Below are positions 11,642 to 21,594 of a DNA stretch of 64,000 nucleotides, piece after piece. The translations under genes were made by a program, and so were the position numbers. The stretch's first letter is position 1; each line of letters starts with the position of its first letter. This DNA comes from Azadirachta indica (lineage: Eukaryota; Streptophyta; Magnoliopsida; Sapindales; Meliaceae): the NCBI GenBank assembly GCA_022749755.1, contig CM040444.1, positions 5,211,009-5,275,008 on the forward strand, in the 5' to 3' direction. The notes below the pieces were generated by a model that saw nothing but the letters and a program-made list of their open reading frames with translations, searched no databases and was not told where the DNA came from.

Positions 11642-12146
11642 ATGGAGTCTATACCAGGAAACGAGCTTGCAGAGATAAGTAAACAAATACATGGCGCTAT
11701 AAAAGCAATGGCATTGAAATGTGCTGTTGAGCTGCGCATAGCTGACATTATACATTCTCACAACCGACCAATGACCTTGTCCCAAATAGCTTCATGTATA
11801 GATTCACCATCCCCTCATGTAATCATGATCTCCAGCCTCAAACGAGTCATGAGATTGCTTGTTCACAATAAAATCTTCAGCATATCTCATTCATCAGAAG
11901 AAAAAGATGAAGAAGAAGCAAAGTAGAAAGATTATTATTGTCGATATAGTGCTAGACCCTGAAGGCAATGGCTTGTTTGGTAAATATTGTTTGCAAAGTG
12001 ATTTACTTATGATGGCTTTCCTTGGTGGAAAAGAGACGACTGAGATTGAGTGGAGAAAATTGTTAGAGAAAGGAGGCTTCCCTCGCTACAAAATCATCAA
12101 TCTTCCGACTATTTTTCCCTCCATTATTGAGGCCTATCCACAGTGA
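11642..12146 (+). pseudogene. OMT3: O-methyltransferase with 566-bp deletion
   Basis: The 5' part (ATG at 11,642, MESIPGNELAEISK...) encodes the N-terminal dimerisation/winged-helix region up to the acidic EEKDEEEA stretch, about 93 codons. The sequence then jumps directly to codons for KIIIVDIVLDPE and the normal C-terminus ending IIEAYPQ at 12,146. Relative to OMT4 the missing piece is 566 bp (between 18,873 and 19,439), covering the whole SAM-binding fold and the catalytic His. The break points share the pentamer GAAGC, which points to microhomology-mediated or slippage deletion. 566 is not a multiple of three, so the C-terminal part is out of frame and the 5' frame stops at 11,926. No functional enzyme is possible. 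The promoter region appears intact, so transcription is conceivable. Confidence 0.92.
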
Positions 12147-12604
12147 TATAGTAATCAATATTTTAAAATCATAACCCTTTATGATATTAACCCTATTATG
12201 AAGCCCATTCTATTTATCAATAAGTTAATGAAGTTTGTACTTTCACGGTGTTGTTAAATTAGCCTTAGAATACACGACATAAAAAAAATCTAGATTATTA
12301 CTACCGCATATATACTCTGTTATTAATTTATATTATATATTTTGGAAGGATCTTAGTAATCATCTTCATTCACATCTGTTCTTAAATTAATGCAACTTAA
12401 TTAGAACAAAAATTTCGTTTTGCACGTAAGATAATTCTCCCTCAATTTCAGCTTAGCGGTTGTAATGTTCAGTATTATATATAAAATTATTAAATGACTA
12501 CATATGTAGTGTGTGTACGTGTGTGCCTGCGTGTTATTCTAAATGTTATTTTGAATACATATTGGAGGTTCTATCCTGTCAAGTAAATAAAGAATCATAT
12601 CGAA

Positions 12605-12706
12605 ATGAATTCAGCAGAAGGCGAAGCATTTTCAAGAGAACAAGCAGAGATATTAGACAAATCTATAGCTTTGTGGACTACATGGCATTGAAATGTGCTG
12701 TTGAAT
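12605..12706 (+). pseudogene. OMT5-like 5' stub (block A)
   Basis: An ATG and about 34 codons match the start of OMT5 (MNSAEGEAFSREQAEI...). One base is missing near the codons for 'EI', which shifts the frame before the MALKCAVE segment, and OMT homology ends after 'gttga'. The following sequence (tacctatatcctaatatgtgg...) is shared with the block B stub, so truncation came before the block duplication. Confidence 0.8.
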
Positions 12707-13929
12707 CTACCTATATCCTAATATGTGGAAAGAATTTAACAATATTAAGTTGAAATAAATTTTATAATTCATAATATTTTTATCCTATCAAATATATATT
12801 TTTAATATATTTATTGCATATAAATAATAATATGATATGCTAATGACATTTTTATTTAACATAAATAAATAAATAAATAAAAAAGAAAAGTGCAGATAGT
12901 GAATGCATTCCTAACACTAAGATTCTCCGTTGTTGTTTCATTAAATTTATTGGAGAATAAAGATCAAACTAAAAACAGGATGAAAAAGAAGAAAGACCTC
13001 TTCAACCCCACCTCATCCTACTACTATTCCTAATTACGCTACACATACACATACACATACATCTATACGTGCATGCATAATGTGTGTGCACGCATATTTA
13101 AAATTTATCTTAAATTTTAAGTTTTATGTTAAAATTATAACTTTTACATAAAATATTTCAAATATTATATTAAAAAGAAAGGATAGAGCAATATGTTCAA
13201 TATATAATAGTCAAGCTCTAACCTTTTAGGTAAGTATTACCAACTATGTTAGGCTAGTGTTGATTTAGTCACATTTATTTATACTAGTTTAATTAATGTG
13301 GATTTTCATTAAAGTTTAATATTAAATAAAATTAAAAAATCAACGCAAAAATATAATATTAAAAAATTAACACTAAATAAGTTTAATTTTAATTATTATT
13401 TAAATTTAAATAATTAATAAAACTATTAAAATTAATAAGTTAACCCACAAAATAAAATTAGGAAATCAGGGAGTAACCTTAAATATATTATGTTAACAAT
13501 GGATTAGTTAATTTATTGATAAAACCCTATTAAATAAAATTAAGAATTATCAATGTTGAAAATTATATAAATTATCTGGATGCTTGAGACAAGTTTGTTA
13601 AATAAAATTTGTCTGTAATTAAGAGACTAAATTAGGTTTGTAGCTAGTTAATTCGATTGGCAATAGCTTTAATTGTATCTATACAGGGTGGGTTTACTGA
13701 AAATTGAAGCACATTAAATTAATGAATTCATTAATTAATTAGATCAAATTAAAATTAAATTACTTTCAATTAAATAAAACTTGGACTTAAAATTAAACTT
13801 CTAGATCAAACTCAACATATATTATATCCATAATAATTCTAATAGTGAGTAGGGTTTACGAGCTAGCATGATTGAGATTGATATCAACGCCGTGTTAGGA
13901 AAGAATCCGAAGATCTATAAGTGAACTTA
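12707..13929. other. Spacer of block A, no gene seen
   Basis: AT-rich spacer that is collinear with 20,258-21,290 of block B. It contains the OMT-type upstream repeat (13,080-13,850) and a run of ACAC repeats at 13,040-13,060. No reading frame is supported. Confidence 0.6.
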
Positions 13930-15110
13930 ATTTTAAAAATTACTATAATATATAAATATTAAAAAAAAATATTATTTAATTCATAAATTTGTTAACTTAT
14001 AATTAAAATAAAAAAAATATTTGAGGAGAGAGAATATGTAATAAAGAAAAGTTAGAGTAGAAAAGAGATTAATAAATTATAAATAAAAAAAGTAAAAAGA
14101 CATAAAAGACCTTACTAAATGAGTTTATAAGAATTTTTTTATATTTGTTAAATGCAATCTTGACCCTTTATAATTCTTAATTTAAAGGATAATAATTGAT
14201 ATAATAATTTATGCAACAAAATGGGCTGCTAATATATATATATATATATATATAAAGATATGATCAACAGTCCCCATTTTTTGTATAAAATGTTACGTCA
14301 GTTATTACCTCTTAGATTAAAGATATGTAAATGATATAGATTGAATGAAATAAAATATAATAAATATTTTTACATTTATTACTTAAAGTCTTTTATATGT
14401 TTTAAACTTTTTTTTTCTCTTTCTTACCTTATAATTTGTATAATCTCTCTCTTACTTTTCTATTTTTTATTTTATCTCCTCTCGTCTCATTATTTCTTTT
14501 TATTTTAATTATCATTTATAAATTAAAAAACTTAAAATTTCATTAAAAAGTATTTTAATTCATTTTAATTATAAATTTAAATTAAAAAAATTTTAAATAA
14601 AAAATTATATTAATTAATTAATTTTTTAAAAAACTACCATAATACACAAATATTCAAAAAAGAGATTATTTAATTCATGATTTTTTAACTTACAAATAAT
14701 AATTAAAATTTTAAAAAATTGATTATTTTAATTATAACTTGCAAATTAAGAAACTTAAAAATTTTAAAAAATTATTTTAATATCTAAAAACTCATGAATT
14801 CTTTAGAAATTATTATAATATATATATTCAAGAAAAGATTAATTTTTAATTTATAAACGTTAAATAAAATTAAAAAATATTTGAGGAGAGAGAAGATGTA
14901 ATAAAAAAAAAAAAGTAAAAAGAGATTAATAAGTTAGTGATGAGAAAGAGAAAAAAAAAGATATAAAAAATCCTATTAAATGAATTTATAAAAATCTTTT
15001 ATATTTATTAAATGCAATCCTGGCCTTCATATATACTTAATCTAATGATTGTGGTTTGATGTCATATTTTGTGTTAAAAAAAGATATTGCTAATCCTTAT
15101 ACATATATAT
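13930..15110. mobile_element. Fold-back / nested MITE-like repeat cluster
   Basis: Three related segments of about 250-300 bp lie here: 13,930-14,215 (direct), 14,255-14,530 (inverted) and 14,855-15,100 (direct). Shared landmarks are atttgaggagagagaa..atgtaataaa, a 'aagagattaata' segment, 'ttatatttattaaatgcaatcctgg' and a terminal tgacgtca-like/atgacatc end. The inner pair forms a long imperfect inverted repeat flanked on both sides by (TA)n tracts (14,232-14,252 and 15,104-15,115). It interrupts the homology between blocks A and B. Superfamily not assigned. Confidence 0.6.
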
Positions 15111-15539
15111 ATATATACACACACACACGTGTGTGTACACACATAATATATATATATATAAAGATTGGAAGAAAAAATAAATTACAAAACCTGCTTTAGG
15201 AGTTGATTATTTCTGTTTGGAGAGATGGTCTATTCGTATAAATAACTTAACCACCCAAAATCTTGATCTTAATTTGCTTAAAGAATCAAGGGATTCATCA
15301 ACAGCATCTAACTCCTCATGCTGATGATTCTCCATTAATTATCCGGGAAAATGTTCTTAAACTTTCTCTCATATTAATTCATGATATCACTGCTGCATAG
15401 TTAACATCTGCATACATACAGACATACATACATACATACATACATCCATATATATATATATATATATAATCTGCCCAATTCAATTGTGATTATAATACTT
15501 CTTTATCCCTGTTGGCACGTCATACATGCAAATTAGAAG

Positions 15540-15895
15540 AATAATAATTTCGGCTGGCTACTTAACTTTCGAGGGTATTTCATTGTGATATAACAAATAT
15601 TTCGATTGTACACTACAATTCATAAAAATGACAAATATTTTAATAAGTTATAGATTTGTAAAATTCGTCCAAAAAAATTTAATGGTGAGATGCTAAAATC
15701 ATCTTTTCAATAAAATAAAAGGGAATAATTTCTTTGGCAACTTAACTTCAAGCAATATTTTATTTTGATAAAACAAGTATTAAAAGCTTACACTCCGGTC
15801 TATAAAAATAACAATATCTCAATAAGCTACATATTCGTCTATCCAAAAAATTTAACTATGGGTGGGCAAAATTGTCTCTTCAATAAAAACAAAAA
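15540..15895 (+). repeat. Two tandem degenerate copies, about 180 bp
   Basis: Copy one (15,540-15,715) and copy two (15,722-15,895) share 'aataatttc..tggc..cttaactt', 'gataaaacaagtatt-like', 'cataaaaatgacaa', 'aatttaa.gg' and 'tcttcaataaaa' in the same order. No coding potential. Confidence 0.6.
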
Positions 15896-16202
15896 AAAAA
15901 TCTTTTTCTACTTTTTCTAAAATATTTAGATATGCAAATTAAAAAACTTAGGAGACAAATATTGTTATTGTAAATTTAACCTAACCTTGAATCTATTTTG
16001 AAAGTTATCTATTATCTTAGTTGAAAAACACCTTTCACTTCTCCTTCTAATAGAAGAAAAGCCAAATTCCCATGCTCCTTCTGAAATCACCGCCGAACTT
16101 ACTACCAACTAAAAGCTATTCCCTTTACTCCTCTAGCAAAATCTTCTTAATAACTCCAAAATCATTGGTCATTAACAATGTTCATGATGTGGTGAGTAGT
16201 TC

Positions 16203-16779
16203 CTATTGGTTAGGGGTGACAATTCGGATAAACGAATCACATTAATATGATTCATTTAATATTTGTTTTGATATGAATACAATTCCTTTATATTTCGTAT
16301 CAATTCTATTAAATTCAAATATGATTCATTTATTTAAATATGATTTGTGTAAAACGATTATTTGCTTAGACACAATTTGATTAAAATACAAATACAATTC
16401 ATTTAACTTAATAATTATCATTAAGATCCTTAAGATATTAAAAATAGCATATTTTATCAAATATAATATATATTTGATAATTATATCCTTATATTAGAGG
16501 TTATTTGTAATAAATAAATTTATATTACATATTTTTCTAAAATTTATTAAATATAATTATTCGTTTATAACACGATTATTCATTTAATTCATCGTATTTT
16601 ACATTAATAATATTTTCTTATAGGTCAAACACAGATATGACATGAATAATAGTAGTGTCGACACAAAAACAACACGATTATTATTCGTGTCAAGATTTGA
16701 AAATTTGAATCTATTTAATAACACCGAATTTGTGTCGAATAATCATGTTATGTCCCAAATTGTCACCCCTACTATTGGT
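16203..16779. mobile_element. Nonautonomous hAT element with 8-bp TSD
   Basis: The element (16,211-16,771, 561 bp) has terminal inverted repeats TAGGGGTGACAATT / AATTGTCACCCCTA, perfect over 14 bp and 16 of 17 bp overall. It is flanked by identical 8-bp duplications CTATTGGT (16,203-16,210 and 16,772-16,779). TIR sequence and 8-bp duplication are diagnostic of the hAT superfamily. The interior is AT-rich with subterminal 'cgaat/attcg' motifs and encodes no transposase. Clear TSDs suggest a fairly young insertion. Confidence 0.92.
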
Positions 16780-17086
16780 AGTAAAATTGCTAGAGTCTTG
16801 AAGAAACTAATTGTTCTTTAACTTTTGTTTCAAAATTAAAATTTTAAATTTAATTAAAAAATTATAACTAAATGTTTTTAATCTATTTAAAAATTTTTAT
16901 TTTTTTTAGATAATTTCACATAACTACTCAATTTTTGACATATATCATTATGATACAAGAAGTATAAGGAAACTGCACTAATTTTAAAAATTAATATCCT
17001 AGTAAATCATTACTTGCTAGTTTAATATATAAATTTTGACTGAAATAAAATAATACATGTATTTATGAACCTAAGTGCATTTTACT

Positions 17087-17450
17087 GTAATAAAATAATT
17101 TTGGGTAATTTTACTAATAAAATTCAATTAAATGAAATTGAGAAAGGAATAAGCTTAACTTTTTTTTGGATTGACTACAATACGTACATATACATATGTG
17201 CATACTTTGTTTCAAAATTTCTATTAAATTTTAAGTTCTATATTAAAATTACTGATAGAATTTATTGTGATATAATAATTTTGGGTAATTTTACTAGTAA
17301 AATTCAATTAAATAAAATTAAGAACTCTCTGATCTTAACTTTCTTGGTTTGACTACGATACATACACGTACATATATGCTTGCGTGTTTTAAAATTTATC
17401 TTAAATTTTAAGTACTATATTAAAATTACAACTTTTACATAATATAGTTC
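17087..17450 (+). repeat. Tandem duplication in distal OMT4 upstream region
   Basis: A unit of about 180 bp beginning 'taataattttgggtaattttac' occurs at 17,087 and again at 17,267. Each copy continues with 'aaaattcaattaaat', 'cttaac', 'ttgactac.ata' and a CATATA-rich stretch. The single-copy version of the unit occurs upstream of OMT1 and OMT3. Confidence 0.75.
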
Positions 17451-17746
17451 AAATTATATTTCCAAAAAAAAATGGATATAATAATAACTTTAATATACAG
17501 TAACCAAGTTCTAACTTTTTAGGTAAGTGTTACAAGCTACATTAATAGTTTATTGTTAGGTTAGTGATATCTAATTATAATAGTTTATCGTGGGTTTACC
17601 ATTAATGCCTGATAAAAGAAATTAAAAAATCAACACAAAAATTTAATATTAAAAATCAACATTAAACATTTAATTTTGAATGTTGAAATTTAAATAACAA
17701 ATCTATTAAATAAAAAATTAATATGGGCTATTGATTTGCCCCATAT

Positions 17747-17767
17747 ATATATATATATATATATATA
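17747..17767. repeat. (TA)n microsatellite
   Basis: AT dinucleotide tract in the upstream region of OMT4. Confidence 0.85.
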
Positions 17768-18517
17768 GTGACCAAGTTCTAACTTCGTAGGCGTGTGTAA
17801 CCAGCTGCATTAATTTAATGTTGGTTTAATTAGTGGCGTCTACGTACAGTACCTAGTTCAATGCAGGTTTACCATTAAAGTTTCATAAATGAAATTAATA
17901 AATCAACACAAAATTTAATATTGAAAAATCAACCATAAAAAGTTTATTTGATTATTTAAAATTAAATAATAAACCCATTAAATAAAATTAATAAGTTAAC
18001 CCACAAAACAAAATTAGGAAATCTGGTGGGGTAAACCTAAAATACATTTTATCACTCGTTAAAAATGGATTAGTATGAATTTAGTGGTAGAAGCCCATAT
18101 TAAGTAAAATTAAAAATTATCAACATTAAAAATTAAATTATCTGGATGCATTAGACAAGTTTGTTAAATAAAATTAGAAAATGAAAATTACATGAAAGAG
18201 ACTAAATTAAGTTGATTGGCAATAGCTTTGTAGCTAGTACAATTAGGCAGGTTCACTGATAGAAGCCCATTAAATTAATGACATTAGATCGAAAGAAAAC
18301 TTGCAAATAAGACTTTTAAAATTGGACTTCTAGATCAAAATTGAGCATATATTAAATTAATTCTAGCGTGCAACTAGGGTTTACCAGCAGAAATTGATAT
18401 CAATGCATGCCGTTTCAGAAAAGAAAGAGAAGTGAAATTAAGGATGTAAATAAATTCTCCCTCAATTAAATTTAGGAGAAGTACCCAATGGTTATGCAAT
18501 CTCTAGCTGCAGAAACC

Positions 18518-18525
18518 TATTTAAA
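18518..18525 (+). promoter_or_regulatory. TATA-like box of OMT4
   Basis: TATTTAAA lies 63-70 bp upstream of the OMT4 ATG, at the same position as in OMT3. A transcription start about 30 bp downstream would leave a short leader. Confidence 0.5.
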
Positions 18526-18587
18526 CCAGTGCATCATTCATCCGCCTAAATTAATTTAATTTAATCCCGAGAGTTTAAGCTAGCTCG

Positions 18588-19670
18588 ATGGCGTCTACAC
18601 CAGCTGGAAACGAGGTCGCAGAGATATTTAAACAGATAAACGGTGCTGTAAAAGTAATGGCATTGAAATGTGCTGTTGAGCTGCGCATAGCTGACATTAT
18701 ACACTCTCACAATCGACCAATGAAATTGTACGAAATAGCTTCATGCATAGATTCACCATCCCCTCATGAAATCATGATCTCCAGCCTCAGACGAATCATG
18801 AGATTGCTTGTTCACAATAAAATCTTCAGCATATCTAAATCTTATTCATCAGAGGATGAAGATGAAGATGAAGAAGCCCTCTATGGGCTGACCAACTTGT
18901 CTAAATGGATTCTACATGACTCCGATACTTGTCTTGTTCCCGGCTTGTTAGCTCTACTTGATCCGATTGTTTTGGCTCCTTTGCACTTTCTTAGTCAATC
19001 TGTTAAAGAAGGTGGTATTGCTTTCAACAGAGCTCATGGTTGTAATGCTTGGGACTACTTTTCATCAAAAAATCCTGAGTTGTCGAAGACTTTCAATGAC
19101 GGCATGTCCGTCCTGACCAAGATCATTGCTAGCGAGATTTTAGCAGGATACAAAGATGGCTTTCTTGGCATCAAATCTTTAGTGGACGTTGGAGGTGGAA
19201 TCGGAGCCATGATATCTGAGATTGTCAAATCATATCCACACACCCAAGCTATCAACTTTGATTTGCCACATGTTGTCGCTACAGCACCCACATACGATGG
19301 AAGAGTCTTACATGTTGGAGGTGACATGTTTCAAGGTAGTATTCCAAAAGCAGATGCAATATTCTTGAAGATGATATTGCACGATTGGAACGATGAACAG
19401 TGTGTGAAAATTTTGAAAAATTGTCGGGAGGCAATACCGAAGCAAGGTGGAAAGATTATTATTGTGGATATAGTTCTAGACCCCGAAGTTAATGGCTTGT
19501 TTGGTGAATGTGCCTTGGAAAGTGATCTACTTATGATGGCTCTCAATGGTGGAAAAGAGAGGACTGAGACTGAATGGAAAAAATTGTTGGAGAAAGGAGG
19601 CTTCCATCGCTACAAAATCATCAATCTTCCAAATACTTTTCCCTCTATTATTGAGGCCTATCCACAGTGA
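18588..19670 (+). CDS. OMT4: intact intronless plant O-methyltransferase
   Basis: A 360-aa SAM-dependent O-methyltransferase of the plant COMT/isoflavone-OMT (Methyltransf_2) family, full-length for that family. It should be a cytosolic homodimer transferring methyl from SAM to a phenolic or alkaloid hydroxyl. The N-terminal dimerisation/winged-helix domain covers about 1-105 (MALKCAVELRIADII). The SAM motif LVDVGGGIGAM is near 197-207, with Ile where copies 1 and 2 have Thr. The catalytic base His265 is in LHDW, with Asp294 (VDIV) and Glu324 (GGKERT) completing the usual triad. The ATG is followed by MASTPAGNE as in OMT1, and the context is conserved. There is no intron, whereas OMT5 has one at the codon just before the LHDW region. 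It is the only complete member of its sublineage here. The substrate cannot be read from sequence; flavonoid, stilbene, chalcone or alkaloid acceptors are all possible. An acidic insertion (DEDEDEE) lies near residues 90-97. Confidence 0.95.
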   Translation: MASTPAGNEVAEIFKQINGAVKVMALKCAVELRIADIIHSHNRPMKLYEIASCIDSPSPHEIMISSLRRIMRLLVHNKIFSISKSYSSEDEDEDEEALYGLTNLSKWILHDSDTCLVPGLLALLDPIVLAPLHFLSQSVKEGGIAFNRAHGCNAWDYFSSKNPELSKTFNDGMSVLTKIIASEILAGYKDGFLGIKSLVDVGGGIGAMISEIVKSYPHTQAINFDLPHVVATAPTYDGRVLHVGGDMFQGSIPKADAIFLKMILHDWNDEQCVKILKNCREAIPKQGGKIIIVDIVLDPEVNGLFGECALESDLLMMALNGGKERTETEWKKLLEKGGFHRYKIINLPNTFPSIIEAYPQ

Positions 19671-20026
19671 TATAATAATTAGTATTTTAAAATCATTGCC
19701 CTTTATGATGATATTAACCCTATTATGAAGCACATTCTCTTTATCAATAAGTTAATGAAGCTTATACCTTGTACGGTGCTGTTATATTAGCCTTAGAATA
19801 CACAGCATAATAAAGATCTAGATTATTACTGCAGCATATGAACTGTGTTATTAATTTATATTATATATTTCGGAAGAATCTTCGTGATCATCTTCTTTCA
19901 CATCGTTCTTAAATTAATGCAAGTTAATTAGAGCAAAAATATCGTGTTGCACGTAAAGATGATTCTCCCCCAATTTCAGCTTAGCAGTTGTAATGTTCAG
20001 TATTATATATAAAATTATTAAATACT

Positions 20027-20028
<2 letters not shown>

Positions 20029-20048
<20 letters not shown>
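20029..20048. repeat. (TA)n microsatellite
   Basis: AT dinucleotide tract followed by a TG/CA-rich stretch, between OMT4 and the block B stub. Confidence 0.85.
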
Positions 20049-20057
<9 letters not shown>

Positions 20058-20155
20058 ACATGTATATATACACGTGTGTGTGTACGCGCCTTCATGTTAT
20101 TTTGAATACATATTGGAGGTTCTATCCTGTCACATAAATAAAGAATCATATTGAC

Positions 20156-20257
20156 ATGAATTCAGCAGAAGACGAGTCATTTTCAAGAGAACAGGCAGAG
20201 ATATTTAGACAAATCTATAGCTTTGTAGACTCCATGGCATTGAAATGTGCTGTTGAA
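20156..20257 (+). pseudogene. OMT5-like 5' stub (block B)
   Basis: An ATG plus 34 codons in frame (MNSAEDESFSREQAEIFRQIY... to CAVE) match the first 34 codons of OMT5, then homology stops. The frame continues for about 16 unrelated codons to a stop. Unlike the block A stub it has no frameshift. No TATA-OMT5 type leader precedes it; instead a 'ggttctatcctgtcac' segment shared with block A does. Confidence 0.8.
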
Positions 20258-21426
20258 TCAACCTATGCCCTAATATGTGGAAAGAATTTAACAATATTCA
20301 GTTAAAATAAATTTTATAATTCGTAATATTTTTATCCTATCAAATTTATATTTTTAATATATTTATTGCATATAAAAAAAATACTATGACATGCTAATGA
20401 CATTTTTATTTAATATAAATAAATAAATAAATGAGAAAGAAAAGTGGAGATGGTGAATGCATTCCCGACACAAAGATTCTTTGTTATTACTTTATTAAAT
20501 TTATTAAAAAATAAGGATCAAAATAAAAACGGGGTAGAAAAAGGGAAAGATCTCTTCACCCCACTCCATCTTACTACCATTCCTAACTACGCTGCACATA
20601 CACATACATCTTTATGTTCATGAACAATGTGTGTGCACGTATATTTTAAAATTTATCTTAAATTTTAAATTTATGTTAAAATTGTAACTTTTACATAATA
20701 TATTTCAAATATTATTTTTCAAACAAAAATGGATAAAGCAATATGTTCAATATAAAATAGTCAAGTTCTAACCATTTAGGTAAGTATTACCAACTACATT
20801 AGGTTAGTGTTGATTTAGTGATACTTATTTATAGTAGTTTAATTAATGTGGATTTTTCATTAAAATTTAATATTAAATAAAATTAAGAAATCAACACAAA
20901 AATATAATAATAAAAAATTAACACTAAAAAGTTTAATTTTAGTTATTATTTAAATTTAAATAATTAATAAACCTATTAAATAAAATTAATAAGTTAACCC
21001 ACAAAATAAAATTAGGAAATCAGGTGGTAACCTAAAATATATTATGTTAACAATGGATTAGTTAATTTACTGATAAAACCCAATTAAATAAAATTAAGAA
21101 TTATCAATATTGAAAATTAAATAAATTATCTGGATGCTTGAAACAAGTTTGTTAAATAAAATTTGTCTGTAATTAAGAGACTAAATTAAGTTTGTAGCTA
21201 GTTAAGTCGATTGACAATAGCTTTAATTGTAGCTATATAGGGTGTAGGGTTTACGAGCTAGCAGAATTAAAATTGATATCAACGCCGTGTTAGGAAAGAA
21301 TCGAAAGATCCAGAAGTGAACTTAATTTTAAGGATGTAATTAAGAAATTCTCTACCTATGGAGCTCAATTAATTAAATTTAGTTAGGATAAATTAAAGGA
21401 TATAATGTAATCCACGCAGCTGTTGA
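20258..21426. other. Spacer of block B, no gene seen
   Basis: AT-rich spacer collinear with the block A spacer. It contains the OMT upstream repeat. The last 130 bp (after the 'caacgccgtgttaggaaag' motif) lead into the OMT5 promoter. Confidence 0.6.
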
Positions 21427-21433
21427 TATATAT
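21427..21433 (+). promoter_or_regulatory. TATA box candidate of OMT5
   Basis: TATATAT at 162-168 bp before the ATG, in 'gttgatatatattgcg'. The leader between them is CT-rich (ttcccttcattttctttctt), as in many plant 5' UTRs. Confidence 0.45.
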
Positions 21434-21594
21434 TGCGCGATTTAAGTCTATTTGGAGCAATCAAGGTTTTCTCACCCAAGTTCTAGCTTCCCTTCATTTT
21501 CTTTCTTCACAAACACCCCTTAAGTCTCTTCCATGCTCAATCTTTCTTAATTATATATACACACATACGTGAACAAATAAAGAATCATATCGAA

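Larger units (their letters stand above)
10089..12360. repeat. Inverted-repeat arm B (with OMT3)
   Basis: Reverse-complement partner of arm A (5,190-8,000). It runs from the ACTAA junction at 10,089-10,093 through the OMT3 promoter region, the deleted OMT3 gene and its 3' flank. Small local palindromes at 10,655-10,715 (atttcatttaa/ctgaacaaaggttaaagtata copies) add further fold-back potential. Confidence 0.85.
11458..13930 (+). repeat. Duplicated block A (OMT3 + stub + spacer)
   Basis: Block A matches block B (18,404-21,340) in order and orientation: proximal promoter, intronless OMT, 3' flank, OMT5-like 5' stub, then an AT-rich spacer ending at a 'caacgccgtgttaggaaag' motif. In block B this spacer leads to the intact OMT5. 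In block A the homology stops at about 13,930, where a fold-back repeat cluster begins, so any OMT5 counterpart has been lost or displaced. Confidence 0.85.
18404..21340 (+). repeat. Duplicated block B (OMT4 + stub + spacer)
   Basis: Collinear partner of block A (11,458-13,930). It keeps the intact intronless OMT4, the OMT5-like stub at 20,156 and the spacer that runs into the OMT5 promoter. The OMT gene is 566 bp longer here, which explains most of the length difference. Confidence 0.85.
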
